Shown here in pieces: positions 34,882 to 45,460 of a stretch of DNA of 54,885 nt; position 1 is the stretch's first letter, and every line of letters starts with the position of its first letter. The notes under the pieces are model-generated. The model was not told the DNA's origin. It saw nothing but the letters and a program-made list of their open reading frames with translations, and did no database searches. A program made the position numbers and the translations under genes. The stretch comes from Streptomyces sp. DI166. Lineage in GTDB: Bacteria > Actinomycetota > Actinomycetes > Streptomycetales > Streptomycetaceae. The stretch spans positions 1 to 54,885 of the forward strand of contig NZ_FLSP01000058.1 of NCBI RefSeq assembly GCF_900091315.1, given 5' to 3'.

Positions 34882-34912
34882 CAGGCCGGTTCCCACACGG
34901 GGAACCGGCCTG
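34882..34912 (-). terminator. Strong hairpin between metH and the HAD gene
   Basis: 13-bp perfect stem CAGGCCGGTTCCC / GGGAACCGGCCTG with a 5-nt loop, 150 nt after metH and 27 nt before the HAD ATG. Terminator or 5' leader structure. Confidence 0.55.
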
Positions 34913-34997
34913 CAGTGGACCGACCAGTGTACGTCGTGCGCAGCCGGAACGCTCTGTTTAACCGGAGTGGCACGGGGAACACCGGAGCTACGGTCGA

Positions 34998-35030
34998 GGG
35001 GCGCCGCGTCGTGCCTCGAAACGGCGCCCC
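34998..35030 (-). terminator. Terminator hairpin of metH
   Basis: GGGGCGCCG / CGGCGCCCC, 9-bp perfect stem, 15-nt loop, 32 nt after the metH stop. Confidence 0.6.
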
Positions 35031-35062
35031 ACCTGGAAAAGCTCCGGACGGCGGCCCGTGTC

Positions 35063-38000
35063 TCAGCGGGCGTTGAAGTACTTCGCCTCCGGGTGGTGGA
35101 TCACGATGGCGTCCGTGGACTGCTCGGGGTGCAGCTGGAACTCCTCGGACAGGTGGACGCCGATCCGCTCGGGCTGCAGCAGCTCGGCGATCTTGGCGCG
35201 GTCCTCCAGGTCCGGGCAGGCGCCGTAGCCGAGGGAGAAGCGGGCACCCCGGTACTTCAGCGCGAACATGTCCTCGATGTCGTTCGGGTCCTCCCCGGCG
35301 AAGCCCAGCTCCGAACGCACGCGCGCGTGCCAGTACTCGGCGAGGGCCTCCGCCAACTGCACGGACAGTCCGTGCAGTTCGAGGTAGTCGCGGTAGGCGT
35401 TGGCGGCGAACAGCTGCGCGGTCTGCTCGCCGATGCGGGAGCCGACGGTGACGACCTGGAGGCCGACCACGTCCGTCTCGCCGGACTCCTCCGGGCGGAA
35501 GAAGTCCGCGAGGCACAGACGGCGGCCGCGGCGCTGGCGCGGGAAGGTGAAGCGGGTGCGCTCGTTGCCCTGTTCGTCCAGGATGATCAGGTCGTCGTCC
35601 TTGGACACGCAGGGGAAGTAGCCGTAGACGACGGCCGCTTCGAGGAGGTTCTCGGTCTGCAGCCGGTCCAGCAGTCCGCGCAGCCGGGGGCGGCCCTCGG
35701 TCTCGACGAGCTCCTCGTAGGTGGGGCCGTCGCCGGTGCGGGCCTGCTTCAGTCCCCACTGGCCCTTGAACAGCGCGCCCTCGTCCAGCCAGCTCGCGTA
35801 CTCCTTGAGCTGGATGCCCTTGATGACGCGGGTGCCCCAGAACGGCGGTGTGGGCACGGGGTTGTCGGTGGCGACGTCGGAGCGGACGTGCCCCTCCTCC
35901 GGGCGCTCCTCGACGACGGTGGCCGCGGTGGCCCGGACCCGGCGCTGCCTGAGCTCGGGCAGCTTGGCGCCGGGCACGCCGCGCTTGACGCCGATGAGGG
36001 CGTCCATCAGGCGCAGGCCCTCGAACGCGTCGCGGGCGTAGCGGACTTCGCCCTCGTAGATCTCGTGCAGGTCCTGTTCGACGTAGGCGCGGGTCAGGGC
36101 GGCGCCGCCGAGGATGACCGGGTAGTCGGCGGCCAGGCCGCGCTGGTTGAGCTCCTCCAGGTTCTCCTTCATGATCACCGTGGACTTGACCAGGAGCCCG
36201 GACATGCCGATGACGTCGGCCTTGTGCTCCGCGGCGGCGTCCAGGATCGCGGAGACCGGCTGCTTGATGCCCAGGTTGACGACGTTGTAGCCGTTGTTGG
36301 ACAGGATGATGTCGACGAGGTTCTTGCCGATGTCGTGGACGTCGCCGCGGACGGTGGCGAGCACGATGGTGCCCTTGCCGTCGGCGTCGGTCTTCTCCAT
36401 GTGCGGTTCGAGGTAGGCGACGGCGGCCTTCATCACCTCGGCGGACTGGAGCACGAACGGCAGCTGCATCTGGCCGGAGCCGAACAGCTCGCCGACCACC
36501 TTCATGCCGTCCAGCAGGGTGTTGTTGACGATGTCGAGGGCGGGCGTGGTGGTGAGGGCCTCGTCGAGGTCGGCCTCCAGGCCGTTGCGCTCGCCGTCGA
36601 TGATGCGCCGCTTGAGGCGCTCCTCCAGGGGCAGCGCGGCGAGTTCCTCGGCCTTGCCGGCCTTGAGGGACTTGGCGGTGGCGCCCTCGAAGAGCTGCAT
36701 CAGCTTCTGCAGCGGGTCATAGCCCTCGCGGCGGCGGTCGTAGATGAGGTCGAGGGCGGTCTGCACCTGCTCCTCGTCGAAGCGGGCGATCGGCAGGATC
36801 TTGCTGGCGTGCACGATCGCCGAGTCCAGGCCCGCCTTGACGCATTCGTCGAGGAAGACGGAGTTGAGCAGGATGCGGGCGGCCGGGTTGAGGCCGAAGG
36901 AGATGTTGGACAGGCCGAGCGTGGTCTGCACGTCGGGGTGGCGGCGCTTGAGCTCGCGGATCGCCTCGATGGTGGCGATGCCGTCCTTACGGGACTCCTC
37001 CTGGCCGGTGCAGATGGTGAAGGTCAGGGTGTCGATGAGGATGTCGGACTCCTGGATGCCCCAGTTCGTCGTCAGGTCCTCGATCAGCCGCTCGGCGATC
37101 TCGACCTTCTTCTCCGGGGTGCGGGCCTGGCCCTCCTCGTCGATGGTGAGCGCGATCAGCGCGGCGCCGTGCTCCCGGGCGAGCGCGGTGACCTTGGCGA
37201 AGCGGGACTCGGGGCCGTCGCCGTCCTCGTAGTTGACGGAGTTGATGACCGCGCGTCCGCCGAGCTTCTCCAGACCGGCCCGGATGACCTCGACCTCGGT
37301 GGAGTCCAGCACGATCGGCAGGGTGGAGGCGGTGGCGAAGCGGCCGGCCAGCTCCTCCATGTCGGCGACGCCGTCCCGGCCGACGTAGTCCACGCACAGG
37401 TCGAGCATGTGCGCGCCCTCGCGGATCTGCTCGCGGGCCATCTCCACACAGTCGTCCCAGCGGCCCTCCAGCATGGCCTCACGGAACTTCTTGGAGCCGT
37501 TGGCGTTGGTGCGCTCGCCGATCGCCAGGTAGGAGGTGTCCTGGCGGAAGGGCACGGTCTGGTAGAGGGAGGCGGCGCCGGGCTCGGGGCGCGGCTCGCG
37601 CTCGGTGGGCGTGACGTCGCGGACCCGCTCCACCAGCTGGCGCAGGTGTTCGGGCGTGGTGCCGCAGCAGCCGCCGACGAGGGAGAGGCCGTAGTCGCGG
37701 ACGAAGTTCTCGTGGGCGTCGGCCAGCTCGGCGGGGGTGAGCGGGTAGCTGGCGCCGTCCTTGCCGAGGACGGGCAGACCGGCGTTGGGCATGCAGGACA
37801 GCGGGATGCGCGAGTGCCGGGAGAGGTAGCGCAGGTGCTCGCTCATCTCGGCGGGGCCGGTGGCGCAGTTCATGCCGATCATGTCGATGCCGAGCGGCTC
37901 CAGCGCGGTGAGCGCGGCGCCGATCTCGGAACCGAGCAGCATGGTGCCGGTGGTCTCGACGGTGACGGAGACGATGATCGGCAGGTCGAGGCCGGAGATC

Positions 38001-38578
38001 TCGCGGGCGCGCTGGGCGCCGATCACGGCGGCCTTGGTCTGCAGCAGGTCCTGGGTGGTCTCCACGATCAGCGCGTCGGCGCCGCCGGTGATCAGGCCCT
38101 CGGCGTTCTGCTGGAAGGCGTCGCGGATGGTGGTGTAGCCGATGTGGCCGAGGGTGGGCAGCTTGGTGCCGGGGCCGATGGAGCCGAGGACCCAGCGGGC
38201 GCGGCCGTCGCGGGCGGTGTAGGCGTCGGCGGTTTCGCGGGCGATTCGGGCGCCCGCCTCGGACAGCTCGAAGACGCGCTCGGGGATGTCGTACTCGGCC
38301 ATCGCCGCGTGGTTGGCGCCGAAGGTGTTGGTCTCGACGCAGTCCACGCCGGCGTCGAAGTACGCCTCGTGCACGGAGCGGACGATGTCGGGCCGGGTCA
38401 GGTTCAGGATCTCGTTGCAGCCCTCAAGGTTCTCGAAGTCCTCAAGAGTGGGGTCCTGGGCCTGGAGCATGGTGCCCATGGCTCCGTCGGCGACGACCAC
38501 ACGGGTGGCGAGCGCCTCGCGGAGGGCGGACACACGGGTCCGGCTGTCGGCGGAAGGGGTCTGTGGCAACGAGGCCAT
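35063..38578 (-). CDS. metH: Cobalamin-dependent methionine synthase MetH
   Basis: 1171 residues, the family length. Order: homocysteine-binding barrel (about 15-330) with zinc ligands in CVETNTFG and GGCCGTTPEH; pterin/methyl-THF barrel (about 350-620); cap helices (about 640-730); B12-binding domain with GDVHDIGKNL, whose His is the lower cobalt ligand; and the activation domain, which binds SAM, ending near SDAIVIHHPEAKYF. It methylates homocysteine to methionine. ATG at 38578 with GGGAG upstream; longer in-frame extensions cross the divergent gylR promoter area. I looked for a B12 or SAH riboswitch upstream and see none. Confidence 0.96.
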   Translation of the reverse strand: MASLPQTPSADSRTRVSALREALATRVVVADGAMGTMLQAQDPTLEDFENLEGCNEILNLTRPDIVRSVHEAYFDAGVDCVETNTFGANHAAMAEYDIPERVFELSEAGARIARETADAYTARDGRARWVLGSIGPGTKLPTLGHIGYTTIRDAFQQNAEGLITGGADALIVETTQDLLQTKAAVIGAQRAREISGLDLPIIVSVTVETTGTMLLGSEIGAALTALEPLGIDMIGMNCATGPAEMSEHLRYLSRHSRIPLSCMPNAGLPVLGKDGASYPLTPAELADAHENFVRDYGLSLVGGCCGTTPEHLRQLVERVRDVTPTEREPRPEPGAASLYQTVPFRQDTSYLAIGERTNANGSKKFREAMLEGRWDDCVEMAREQIREGAHMLDLCVDYVGRDGVADMEELAGRFATASTLPIVLDSTEVEVIRAGLEKLGGRAVINSVNYEDGDGPESRFAKVTALAREHGAALIALTIDEEGQARTPEKKVEIAERLIEDLTTNWGIQESDILIDTLTFTICTGQEESRKDGIATIEAIRELKRRHPDVQTTLGLSNISFGLNPAARILLNSVFLDECVKAGLDSAIVHASKILPIARFDEEQVQTALDLIYDRRREGYDPLQKLMQLFEGATAKSLKAGKAEELAALPLEERLKRRIIDGERNGLEADLDEALTTTPALDIVNNTLLDGMKVVGELFGSGQMQLPFVLQSAEVMKAAVAYLEPHMEKTDADGKGTIVLATVRGDVHDIGKNLVDIILSNNGYNVVNLGIKQPVSAILDAAAEHKADVIGMSGLLVKSTVIMKENLEELNQRGLAADYPVILGGAALTRAYVEQDLHEIYEGEVRYARDAFEGLRLMDALIGVKRGVPGAKLPELRQRRVRATAATVVEERPEEGHVRSDVATDNPVPTPPFWGTRVIKGIQLKEYASWLDEGALFKGQWGLKQARTGDGPTYEELVETEGRPRLRGLLDRLQTENLLEAAVVYGYFPCVSKDDDLIILDEQGNERTRFTFPRQRRGRRLCLADFFRPEESGETDVVGLQVVTVGSRIGEQTAQLFAANAYRDYLELHGLSVQLAEALAEYWHARVRSELGFAGEDPNDIEDMFALKYRGARFSLGYGACPDLEDRAKIAELLQPERIGVHLSEEFQLHPEQSTDAIVIHHPEAKYFNAR

Positions 38579-38800
38579 GAAAGGGCTCCCTGAGGTGCGA
38601 CGGCTGTCGGCTTTGCACCCGGGCGGACGGTTCCCGCGGTGGGCGCACGCCGCCAGCGTAGCCGGGACCGGGACCTGATGGTCAGGGCGTCCACGGGGCG
38701 GACGAGGATGACGGACGGGCCACGGTCGGGATACGAGTGACGCAACAGATCGCCGTGGATCCCGGCGGAACATTGGCGATTGGTCGTCATGGACCGGTAG

Positions 38801-38819
38801 TGTTCGACATTGCCGAACA
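38801..38819. promoter_or_regulatory. Probable GylR operator upstream of gylR
   Basis: TGTTCG and CGAACA are perfect inverted repeats around 7 nt. The same sequence, read on the other strand, recurs upstream of glpF (39828-39846). Confidence 0.7.
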
Positions 38820-38874
38820 ACGGCAGCGACATCGTCGAGGTCGGCGGTCGATGGGGACGGAGGCAGGGACGGCG

Positions 38875-39639
38875 ATGGCACGGAACATCCAGTCGCTCGA
38901 ACGGGCGGCCGCGATGCTGCGGCTGCTCGCGGGCGGCGAGCGTCGGCTCGGTCTGTCCGACATCGCCTCCTCACTGGGGCTGGCCAAGGGCACCGCGCAC
39001 GGCATACTGCGCACGCTCCAGCAGGAGGGCTTCGTCGAGCAGGACGACGCCTCCGGGCGCTACCAGCTGGGCGCGGAGCTGCTGCGCCTGGGCACGACCT
39101 ATCTGGACGTGCACGAACTGCGGGCGCGTGCCCTGGTGTGGACCGACGACCTGGCCCGCTCCAGCGGGGAGAGCGTCTACCTGGGCGTGCTGCACCAGCA
39201 GGGCGTGCTGATCGTGCACCACGTCTTCCGTCCGGACGACAGCCGTCAAGTGCTGGAGATCGGCGCCATGCAGCCGCTGCACTCCACCGCGCTGGGCAAG
39301 GTGCTCTCCGCCTACGACCCGGTCGCGCACAGCGAGGCGCTGGAGGCGGACCGCAAGCCGTTCACCGAGAAAACGGTGGTCGAGCTGGAGGACTTCGAGC
39401 ACATCCTCGACATCACGCGGGCCCGCGGTTACGCGGCCGACGTGGAGGAGACCTGGGAGGGCGTGGCCTCGCTCGCGGCCCCCATCCACGACCGGCGGCG
39501 CATGCCGGTCGGCGCGGTGGGCGTCACGGGTGCCGTGGAGCGCCTGTGCCAGGACGGGGAGGTGCGCCCCGAGGTGATCGCCGCGGTACGGGACTGCGCC
39601 CGCGCGGTGTCGCGGGATCTGGGCGCCGGACGCTTCTGA
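38875..39639 (+). CDS. gylR: IclR-family regulator of glycerol catabolism GylR
   Basis: 254 residues, equal to S. coelicolor GylR. N-terminal winged helix (RRLGLSDIASSLGLAKGTAHGILRTLQQEGF) and IclR effector domain with ALGKVLSAYDP and a C-terminal PVGAVGVTGAV. GylR represses the glycerol operon and itself, with glycerol-3-phosphate as the known inducer. ATG at 38875 with GGAGG upstream. It is upstream of glpF in the same direction, and a shared operator motif precedes both genes. Confidence 0.95.
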   Translation: MARNIQSLERAAAMLRLLAGGERRLGLSDIASSLGLAKGTAHGILRTLQQEGFVEQDDASGRYQLGAELLRLGTTYLDVHELRARALVWTDDLARSSGESVYLGVLHQQGVLIVHHVFRPDDSRQVLEIGAMQPLHSTALGKVLSAYDPVAHSEALEADRKPFTEKTVVELEDFEHILDITRARGYAADVEETWEGVASLAAPIHDRRRMPVGAVGVTGAVERLCQDGEVRPEVIAAVRDCARAVSRDLGAGRF

Positions 39640-39973
39640 ACACGGACCACTGAGGACCGGGAGCCGTACGGCGTCCCGGTCTTCGGCCTACCCTGAGACG
39701 GACAAACAGGGATGATCCATAACACATCCCTGCGTACATCGATAACCGACGACGATCAATAACGATCGCACTTTCGATAACAGAACCCTTGACGCACGCC
39801 TTACGCCGGAGCAAGACTCCCGTCCATCGGTCGGCATTGTCGAACACCTACCGGCAATACACGCTAGAGTGTGGCAACGCCAAGGGCCGGTAACGCTCTC
39901 ACCCCCGAGGGCGCGAACCACCGGTGGGACCCGGGGTTCGGCTTCCCCTGGACGAATGACAAAGGAGTCGCGG
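39640..39973 (+). promoter_or_regulatory. Control region of the glpF-glpK-glpD operon
   Basis: 334 bp without a gene. It contains three direct copies of CRATAAC at 39740, 39757 and 39775 (17-18 bp apart), TTGACG at 39789-39794 as a possible -35, and the GylR-like site at 39828-39846 (TCGGCATTGTCGAACA core). Confidence 0.65.
39828..39846. promoter_or_regulatory. Probable GylR operator upstream of glpF
   Basis: CGGTCGGCATTGTCGAACA matches the complement of the gylR-proximal site at 15 of 19 positions, including a complete GTCGAACA half-site. Confidence 0.65.
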
Positions 39974-40774
39974 GTGTCCAGCTCCGACATCTTCCTCGGC
40001 GAGACCATCGGTACCGCCATGCTCATCCTGCTGGGCGGCGGCGTCTGCGCCGCCGTCACGCTGAAGGCTTCCAAGGCCCGTAACGCCGGCTGGCTCGCCA
40101 TCACCTTCGGGTGGGGCTTCGCGGTCCTCACCGCCGTCTACATCTCGGCGCCGCTGTCCGGCGCCCACCTGAACCCGGCCGTCACCCTCGCGCTGGCGAT
40201 CAAGGACAACGGCATCGAGTGGGGCGACGTCCCCGTCTACTTCGCCGGTGAACTGCTCGGCGCCATGATCGGTGCGGCCCTGGTCTGGATCGCGTACTAC
40301 GGCCAGTTCCACGCCCACCTCACCGACAAGGAGATCGTGGGCGGTCCGGGCGCCCAGGCCACCACCGCCAAGGCCGTGGAGGCCCAGGAGAAGGGCGCGG
40401 GCCCCGTCCTCGGCGTCTTCTCCACCGGTCCGGAGATCCGGGTCGCCTGGCAGAACGTCGCCACCGAGGTCATCGGCACGATCGTGCTGATCCTGGCCGT
40501 CCTCACGCAGGGCCTGAACGCGGGCGGCGACGGCCTCGGCATCCTCGGCGGTCTCATCACCGCCCTCGTGGTGGTCGGTATCGGCCTCTCCCTCGGCGGC
40601 CCGACGGGGTACGCGATCAACCCGGCCCGTGACCTCGGTCCGCGTATCGTGCACGCCCTCCTGCCGCTGCCCAACAAGGGTGGTTCCGACTGGGGCTACG
40701 CGTGGGTCCCGGTGGTCGGCCCGCTGCTCGGCGCGGCGATCGCCGCCGGTCTCTACAACGTCGCTTTCGTCTAA
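39974..40774 (+). CDS. glpF: Glycerol uptake facilitator GlpF
   Basis: 266-residue aquaglyceroporin. Two NPA-type motifs: NPAVTLAL (67-74) and NPARDLGPR (216-224); the Asp after NPAR is the mark of glycerol-conducting GlpF rather than water-only aquaporins. Six membrane helices plus two half helices. A polar loop insertion at about 117-155 is longer than in E. coli GlpF. GTG at 39974 with AAAGGAG 7 nt upstream. First gene of the glycerol operon. Confidence 0.96.
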   Translation: MSSSDIFLGETIGTAMLILLGGGVCAAVTLKASKARNAGWLAITFGWGFAVLTAVYISAPLSGAHLNPAVTLALAIKDNGIEWGDVPVYFAGELLGAMIGAALVWIAYYGQFHAHLTDKEIVGGPGAQATTAKAVEAQEKGAGPVLGVFSTGPEIRVAWQNVATEVIGTIVLILAVLTQGLNAGGDGLGILGGLITALVVVGIGLSLGGPTGYAINPARDLGPRIVHALLPLPNKGGSDWGYAWVPVVGPLLGAAIAAGLYNVAFV

Positions 40775-40858
40775 AGCGGGCAGCTTCCCCAAGCACGCTG
40801 CTTTCCCGAAGCACCAGTAGACACGTCTCTCACATCCACGGACCTTCAGGAGCACACA

Positions 40859-42400
<1,542 letters not shown>

Positions 42401-42410
42401 CGAGGGCCGC

Positions 42411-42434
42411 GGGGAGCCCGCCTGCGGGCTCCCC
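42411..42434 (+). other. Stable hairpin in the glpK-glpD gap
   Basis: 10-bp stem GGGGAGCCCG / CGGGCTCCCC with a CCTG loop, 10 nt after the glpK stop and 43 nt before glpD. It could be an RNA-stabilising element or a partial terminator lowering glpD expression. Confidence 0.65.
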
Positions 42435-42477
42435 GGTCAGGCCTCCCGCACGCTCTGACGAGGAGTAAGAACCCGAA

Positions 42478-44094
42478 ATGACCAGTCAGTCCACCCTGCA
42501 GTCCGTGCCTGCCCTCGGGACGCGCCCGGCCTCCGGCTCCAACCCGAGCCGCGCCGAGACCCGGGAGCAGCTCTCCAAGGCGTCGTACGACCTTCTCGTG
42601 ATCGGAGGCGGCATCCTGGGCATCTCCACCGCCTGGCACGCCGCGCAGGCCGGCCTCAGGGTGGCTCTGGTCGACGCCGGCGACTTCGCCGGCGCCACCT
42701 CCTCCGCCTCCTCCAAGCTCCTCCACGGCGGTCTGCGCTACCTGCAGACCGGCGCGGTGAAGCTGGTGGCGGAGAACCACTTCGAGCGCCGTGCGGTCTC
42801 CCGCCAGGTGGCCCCCCACCTGGCGAACCCGCTCACCTTCTACCTCCCCGTGTACAAGGGCGGGCCGCACGGCGCGGCGAAGCTCGGCGCGGGCGTGTTC
42901 GCCTACTCCGCGCTCTCCGCCTTCGGTGACGGCGTCGGCCACCTGCTCTCCCCCGCCAAGGCGGCGCAGGACGTGCCGGAGCTGCGCACCGACAACCTCA
43001 AGGCCGTGGCCGTCTACGGCGACGACCAGATGAACGACGCCCGGATGGCGCTGATGACGGTCCGCGCGGCCGTCGAGGCCGGTGCGGTCGTGCTGAACCA
43101 CGCCGAGGTCTCCGGGCTGCGCTTCACCCGGGGCCGGGTCACCGGCGCCGAGCTGCGCGACCGGCTCACCGGCGAGGAGTTCGGCGTCAGCGCCCGCCTG
43201 GTGCTGAACGCGACCGGTCCGTGGGTGGACCACCTGCGCCGGATGGAGGACCCCAATGCGGCACCGTCGATCCGGCTGTCGAAGGGCGCGCACCTGGTCC
43301 TGAAGCGGACCGCGCCGTGGCGGGCGGCGCTCGCCACCCCGATCGACAAGTACCGCATCACCTTCGCGCTGCCGTGGGAGGACATGCTCCTGCTGGGCAC
43401 CACCGACGAGGAGTTCGAGGGCGACCCGGCGGACGTCGCCGTCAACGACAAGGACATAACCCAGATCCTCGACGAGGCCGCGTTCTCCATCCGCGACCAG
43501 CAGCTGTCGCGGGACCTGATCACCTACTCCTTCGCGGGTCTTCGGGTGCTCCCTGGCGGCCCCGGAGACACCGCGAAGGCCAAGCGCGAGACCGTGGTCA
43601 CCGAGGGCCGCGGCGGGATGCTGTCGGTGGCGGGCGGCAAGTGGACCACGTTCCGGCACATCGGCCGGACCATCATGAAGAAGCTGGAGGCCCTGCCGGG
43701 CCACCCGCTGGGCGAGGACTTCGAGCCGGTCAGCACGCTGCCGAAGAAGCTCCCGCTGCCCGGTGTCGCCAACCCGCGCGCCGTCGCGCACCGTCTCCTG
43801 GTGGACCGTCCGGCGCCAGGCCCGCGTATGGGCGCCGACACCGCCAAGCACCTGGCCACCCACTACGGCTCGCTGGCCTTCGACATCGCCCGCCTGGCCA
43901 ACGACAACCCCGAGCTGGCCGAACGCGTCCACCCCGACGCCCCGGAGATCTGGGCGCAGGTCGTCTACGCCCGGGACAACGAGTGGGCCGAGACCGCGGA
44001 CGACGTGCTGCGCCGCCGTACGACGCTGACGATCCGGGGCCTGGCCACGGACGAGGTCCGCGCGAAGGTCCAGGACCTGCTCGACAAGAAGTAG
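42478..44094 (+). CDS. glpD: Glycerol-3-phosphate dehydrogenase GlpD
   Basis: 538-residue FAD-dependent, membrane-associated enzyme oxidising glycerol-3-phosphate to dihydroxyacetone phosphate and passing electrons to quinone. The FAD dinucleotide loop DLLVIGGGILGISTA is near residue 40; SSASSKLLHGGLRYLQ follows; GGKWTTFRHIG marks the second FAD motif. The C-terminal domain has the DAO_C family shape. ATG with GAGGAG upstream. Last gene of the operon, followed by a strong terminator. Confidence 0.96.
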   Translation: MTSQSTLQSVPALGTRPASGSNPSRAETREQLSKASYDLLVIGGGILGISTAWHAAQAGLRVALVDAGDFAGATSSASSKLLHGGLRYLQTGAVKLVAENHFERRAVSRQVAPHLANPLTFYLPVYKGGPHGAAKLGAGVFAYSALSAFGDGVGHLLSPAKAAQDVPELRTDNLKAVAVYGDDQMNDARMALMTVRAAVEAGAVVLNHAEVSGLRFTRGRVTGAELRDRLTGEEFGVSARLVLNATGPWVDHLRRMEDPNAAPSIRLSKGAHLVLKRTAPWRAALATPIDKYRITFALPWEDMLLLGTTDEEFEGDPADVAVNDKDITQILDEAAFSIRDQQLSRDLITYSFAGLRVLPGGPGDTAKAKRETVVTEGRGGMLSVAGGKWTTFRHIGRTIMKKLEALPGHPLGEDFEPVSTLPKKLPLPGVANPRAVAHRLLVDRPAPGPRMGADTAKHLATHYGSLAFDIARLANDNPELAERVHPDAPEIWAQVVYARDNEWAETADDVLRRRTTLTIRGLATDEVRAKVQDLLDKK

Positions 44095-44170
44095 ACCTCG
44101 GTCGCCGGTTCCCTCCCCCGACAGGACCTGGCGAACGGGAACGGCCCTCTTTCTCACGGGGGCCGGCACG

Positions 44171-44208
44171 CGAAAGGGGCGGCTCCCCGCACGGAGCCGC
44201 CCCTTTCG
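44171..44208 (+). terminator. Terminator of the glycerol operon
   Basis: Perfect 16-bp stem (44171-44186 / 44193-44208) with a 6-nt loop, 76 nt after glpD. Confidence 0.85.
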
Positions 44209-44389
44209 CACGGCCCGGTTCCCGAAGGGGCGCCGGTGGCCTGCGAGGAGCGCCGGGCCGGGGGGTGTTCCGGGGTGGTGAACGGGGCAGTGATCCGTTC
44301 ACTCCCCCGTGCAAGGGGGCTGCGGGCGCCCCCGTCGCACGCCGTAAGGTTGGGTCGTCAGGCGAGGGCACGTCGGAAGGAGGCGCTGG

Positions 44390-45370
44390 GTGATCGAGCT
44401 GGAGGGAGTTCCCGAGCTGATCGACCCAGTCATGGTGGCCGCGTTCGAGGGCTGGAACGATGCCGGTGACGCCGCCTCCACCGCGGTCGCGCATCTGGAC
44501 CGGGAATGGAAGGGCGAGGTGTTCGCGGCGCTGGACGCCGAGGACTACTACGACTTCCAGGTCAACCGCCCCACCGTGTGGATGGACGCCGGGGTGCGGA
44601 AGATCACCTGGCCCACGACCAGGCTGTCCGTGGTCCGGGTCGGCGGCGAGAAGCCGCGTGACCTCGTGCTGGTCCGGGGCATCGAGCCGTCCATGCGCTG
44701 GCGCTCGTTCTGCAACGAACTGCTGGGCTTCGCCCATGAACTGGGCGTGGAGCTGGTGGTCATCCTGGGCGCCCTGCTGGGCGACACCCCGCACACCCGT
44801 CCGGTCCCGATCAGCGGGACCACCTCGGACACGGACCTGGCCCGTCGGATGGACCTGGAGGAGACCAAGTACGAGGGCCCCACGGGCATCGTCGGGGTGC
44901 TCCAGGAGGCATGCACGCACGCGGGCGTGCCCGCCGTCAGCCTGTGGGCGGCGGTACCGCACTACGTGTCCCAGCCGCCGAACCCGAAGGCGACGCTGGC
45001 GCTGCTGAACCGGCTTGAGGACCTGATCGACGTACGCATCCCGCTGGGCGAGCTGCCCGAGGACGCGCGCGCCTGGCAGGTGGGCGTGGACCAGCTGGCC
45101 GCCGAGGACAGCGAGGTCGCCGAGTACGTGCAGACGCTGGAGGAGGCCCGGGACACCGCCGAGCTGCCGGAGGCGTCGGGCGAGGCCATCGCGCGCGAGT
45201 TCGAACGCTATCTGCGGCGCCGCGACGGCGGCGGCCCGGCCACGGGCGGGCACGCGACCGCGGACGGGGGTGACGGCACGTATCTGCGGGACACTCCGGG
45301 CAGCGGCCGTACGCGCCCGCCGATGCCGCCGAAGCCGAACTCCGAGGACGACGACTCGCCGGAGGACTGA
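44390..45370 (+). CDS. parJ: PAC2-family protein ParJ
   Basis: 326 residues of the PAC2 (proteasome assembly chaperone 2) superfamily, with MVAAFEGWNDAGDAAS near the N-terminus and a long acidic/Pro-rich tail after about residue 280. By position (next to the glycerol operon and mshC) and sequence it matches SCO1662, ParJ, known to bind ParA and limit its polymerisation during sporulation-associated chromosome segregation. The name PAC2 comes from the fold; proteasome involvement is not shown for this protein. GTG with AAGGAGG upstream. Confidence 0.9.
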   Translation: MIELEGVPELIDPVMVAAFEGWNDAGDAASTAVAHLDREWKGEVFAALDAEDYYDFQVNRPTVWMDAGVRKITWPTTRLSVVRVGGEKPRDLVLVRGIEPSMRWRSFCNELLGFAHELGVELVVILGALLGDTPHTRPVPISGTTSDTDLARRMDLEETKYEGPTGIVGVLQEACTHAGVPAVSLWAAVPHYVSQPPNPKATLALLNRLEDLIDVRIPLGELPEDARAWQVGVDQLAAEDSEVAEYVQTLEEARDTAELPEASGEAIAREFERYLRRRDGGGPATGGHATADGGDGTYLRDTPGSGRTRPPMPPKPNSEDDDSPED

Positions 45371-45381
45371 GCCGGTTGTCA

Positions 45382-45420
45382 GGCGAAGGGCGGTGCGCCG
45401 GGTGCGCGCCGCCCTTCGCC
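45382..45420. terminator. Bidirectional terminator between parJ and the SMP-30 gene
   Basis: 12-bp perfect stem GGCGAAGGGCGG / CCGCCCTTCGCC with a 15-nt loop, followed by GTTTC. Short direct repeats of CTCGTTGCTTCT follow at 45426-45460. Confidence 0.75.
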
Positions 45421-45460
45421 GTTTCCGTTGCTCGTTGCTTCTCCTCGTTGCTTCTTCTCG

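Noticed and set aside
38579..38874. Possible cobalamin or SAH riboswitch upstream of metH
   Set aside because: I could not find the conserved B12-box or the SAH-riboswitch core; the space is explained by the metH leader and gylR promoter.
44390..45370. PAC2 protein as a proteasome assembly factor
   Set aside because: Its location away from the proteasome genes and its match to ParJ favour a ParA-related role; PAC2 is only the fold name.
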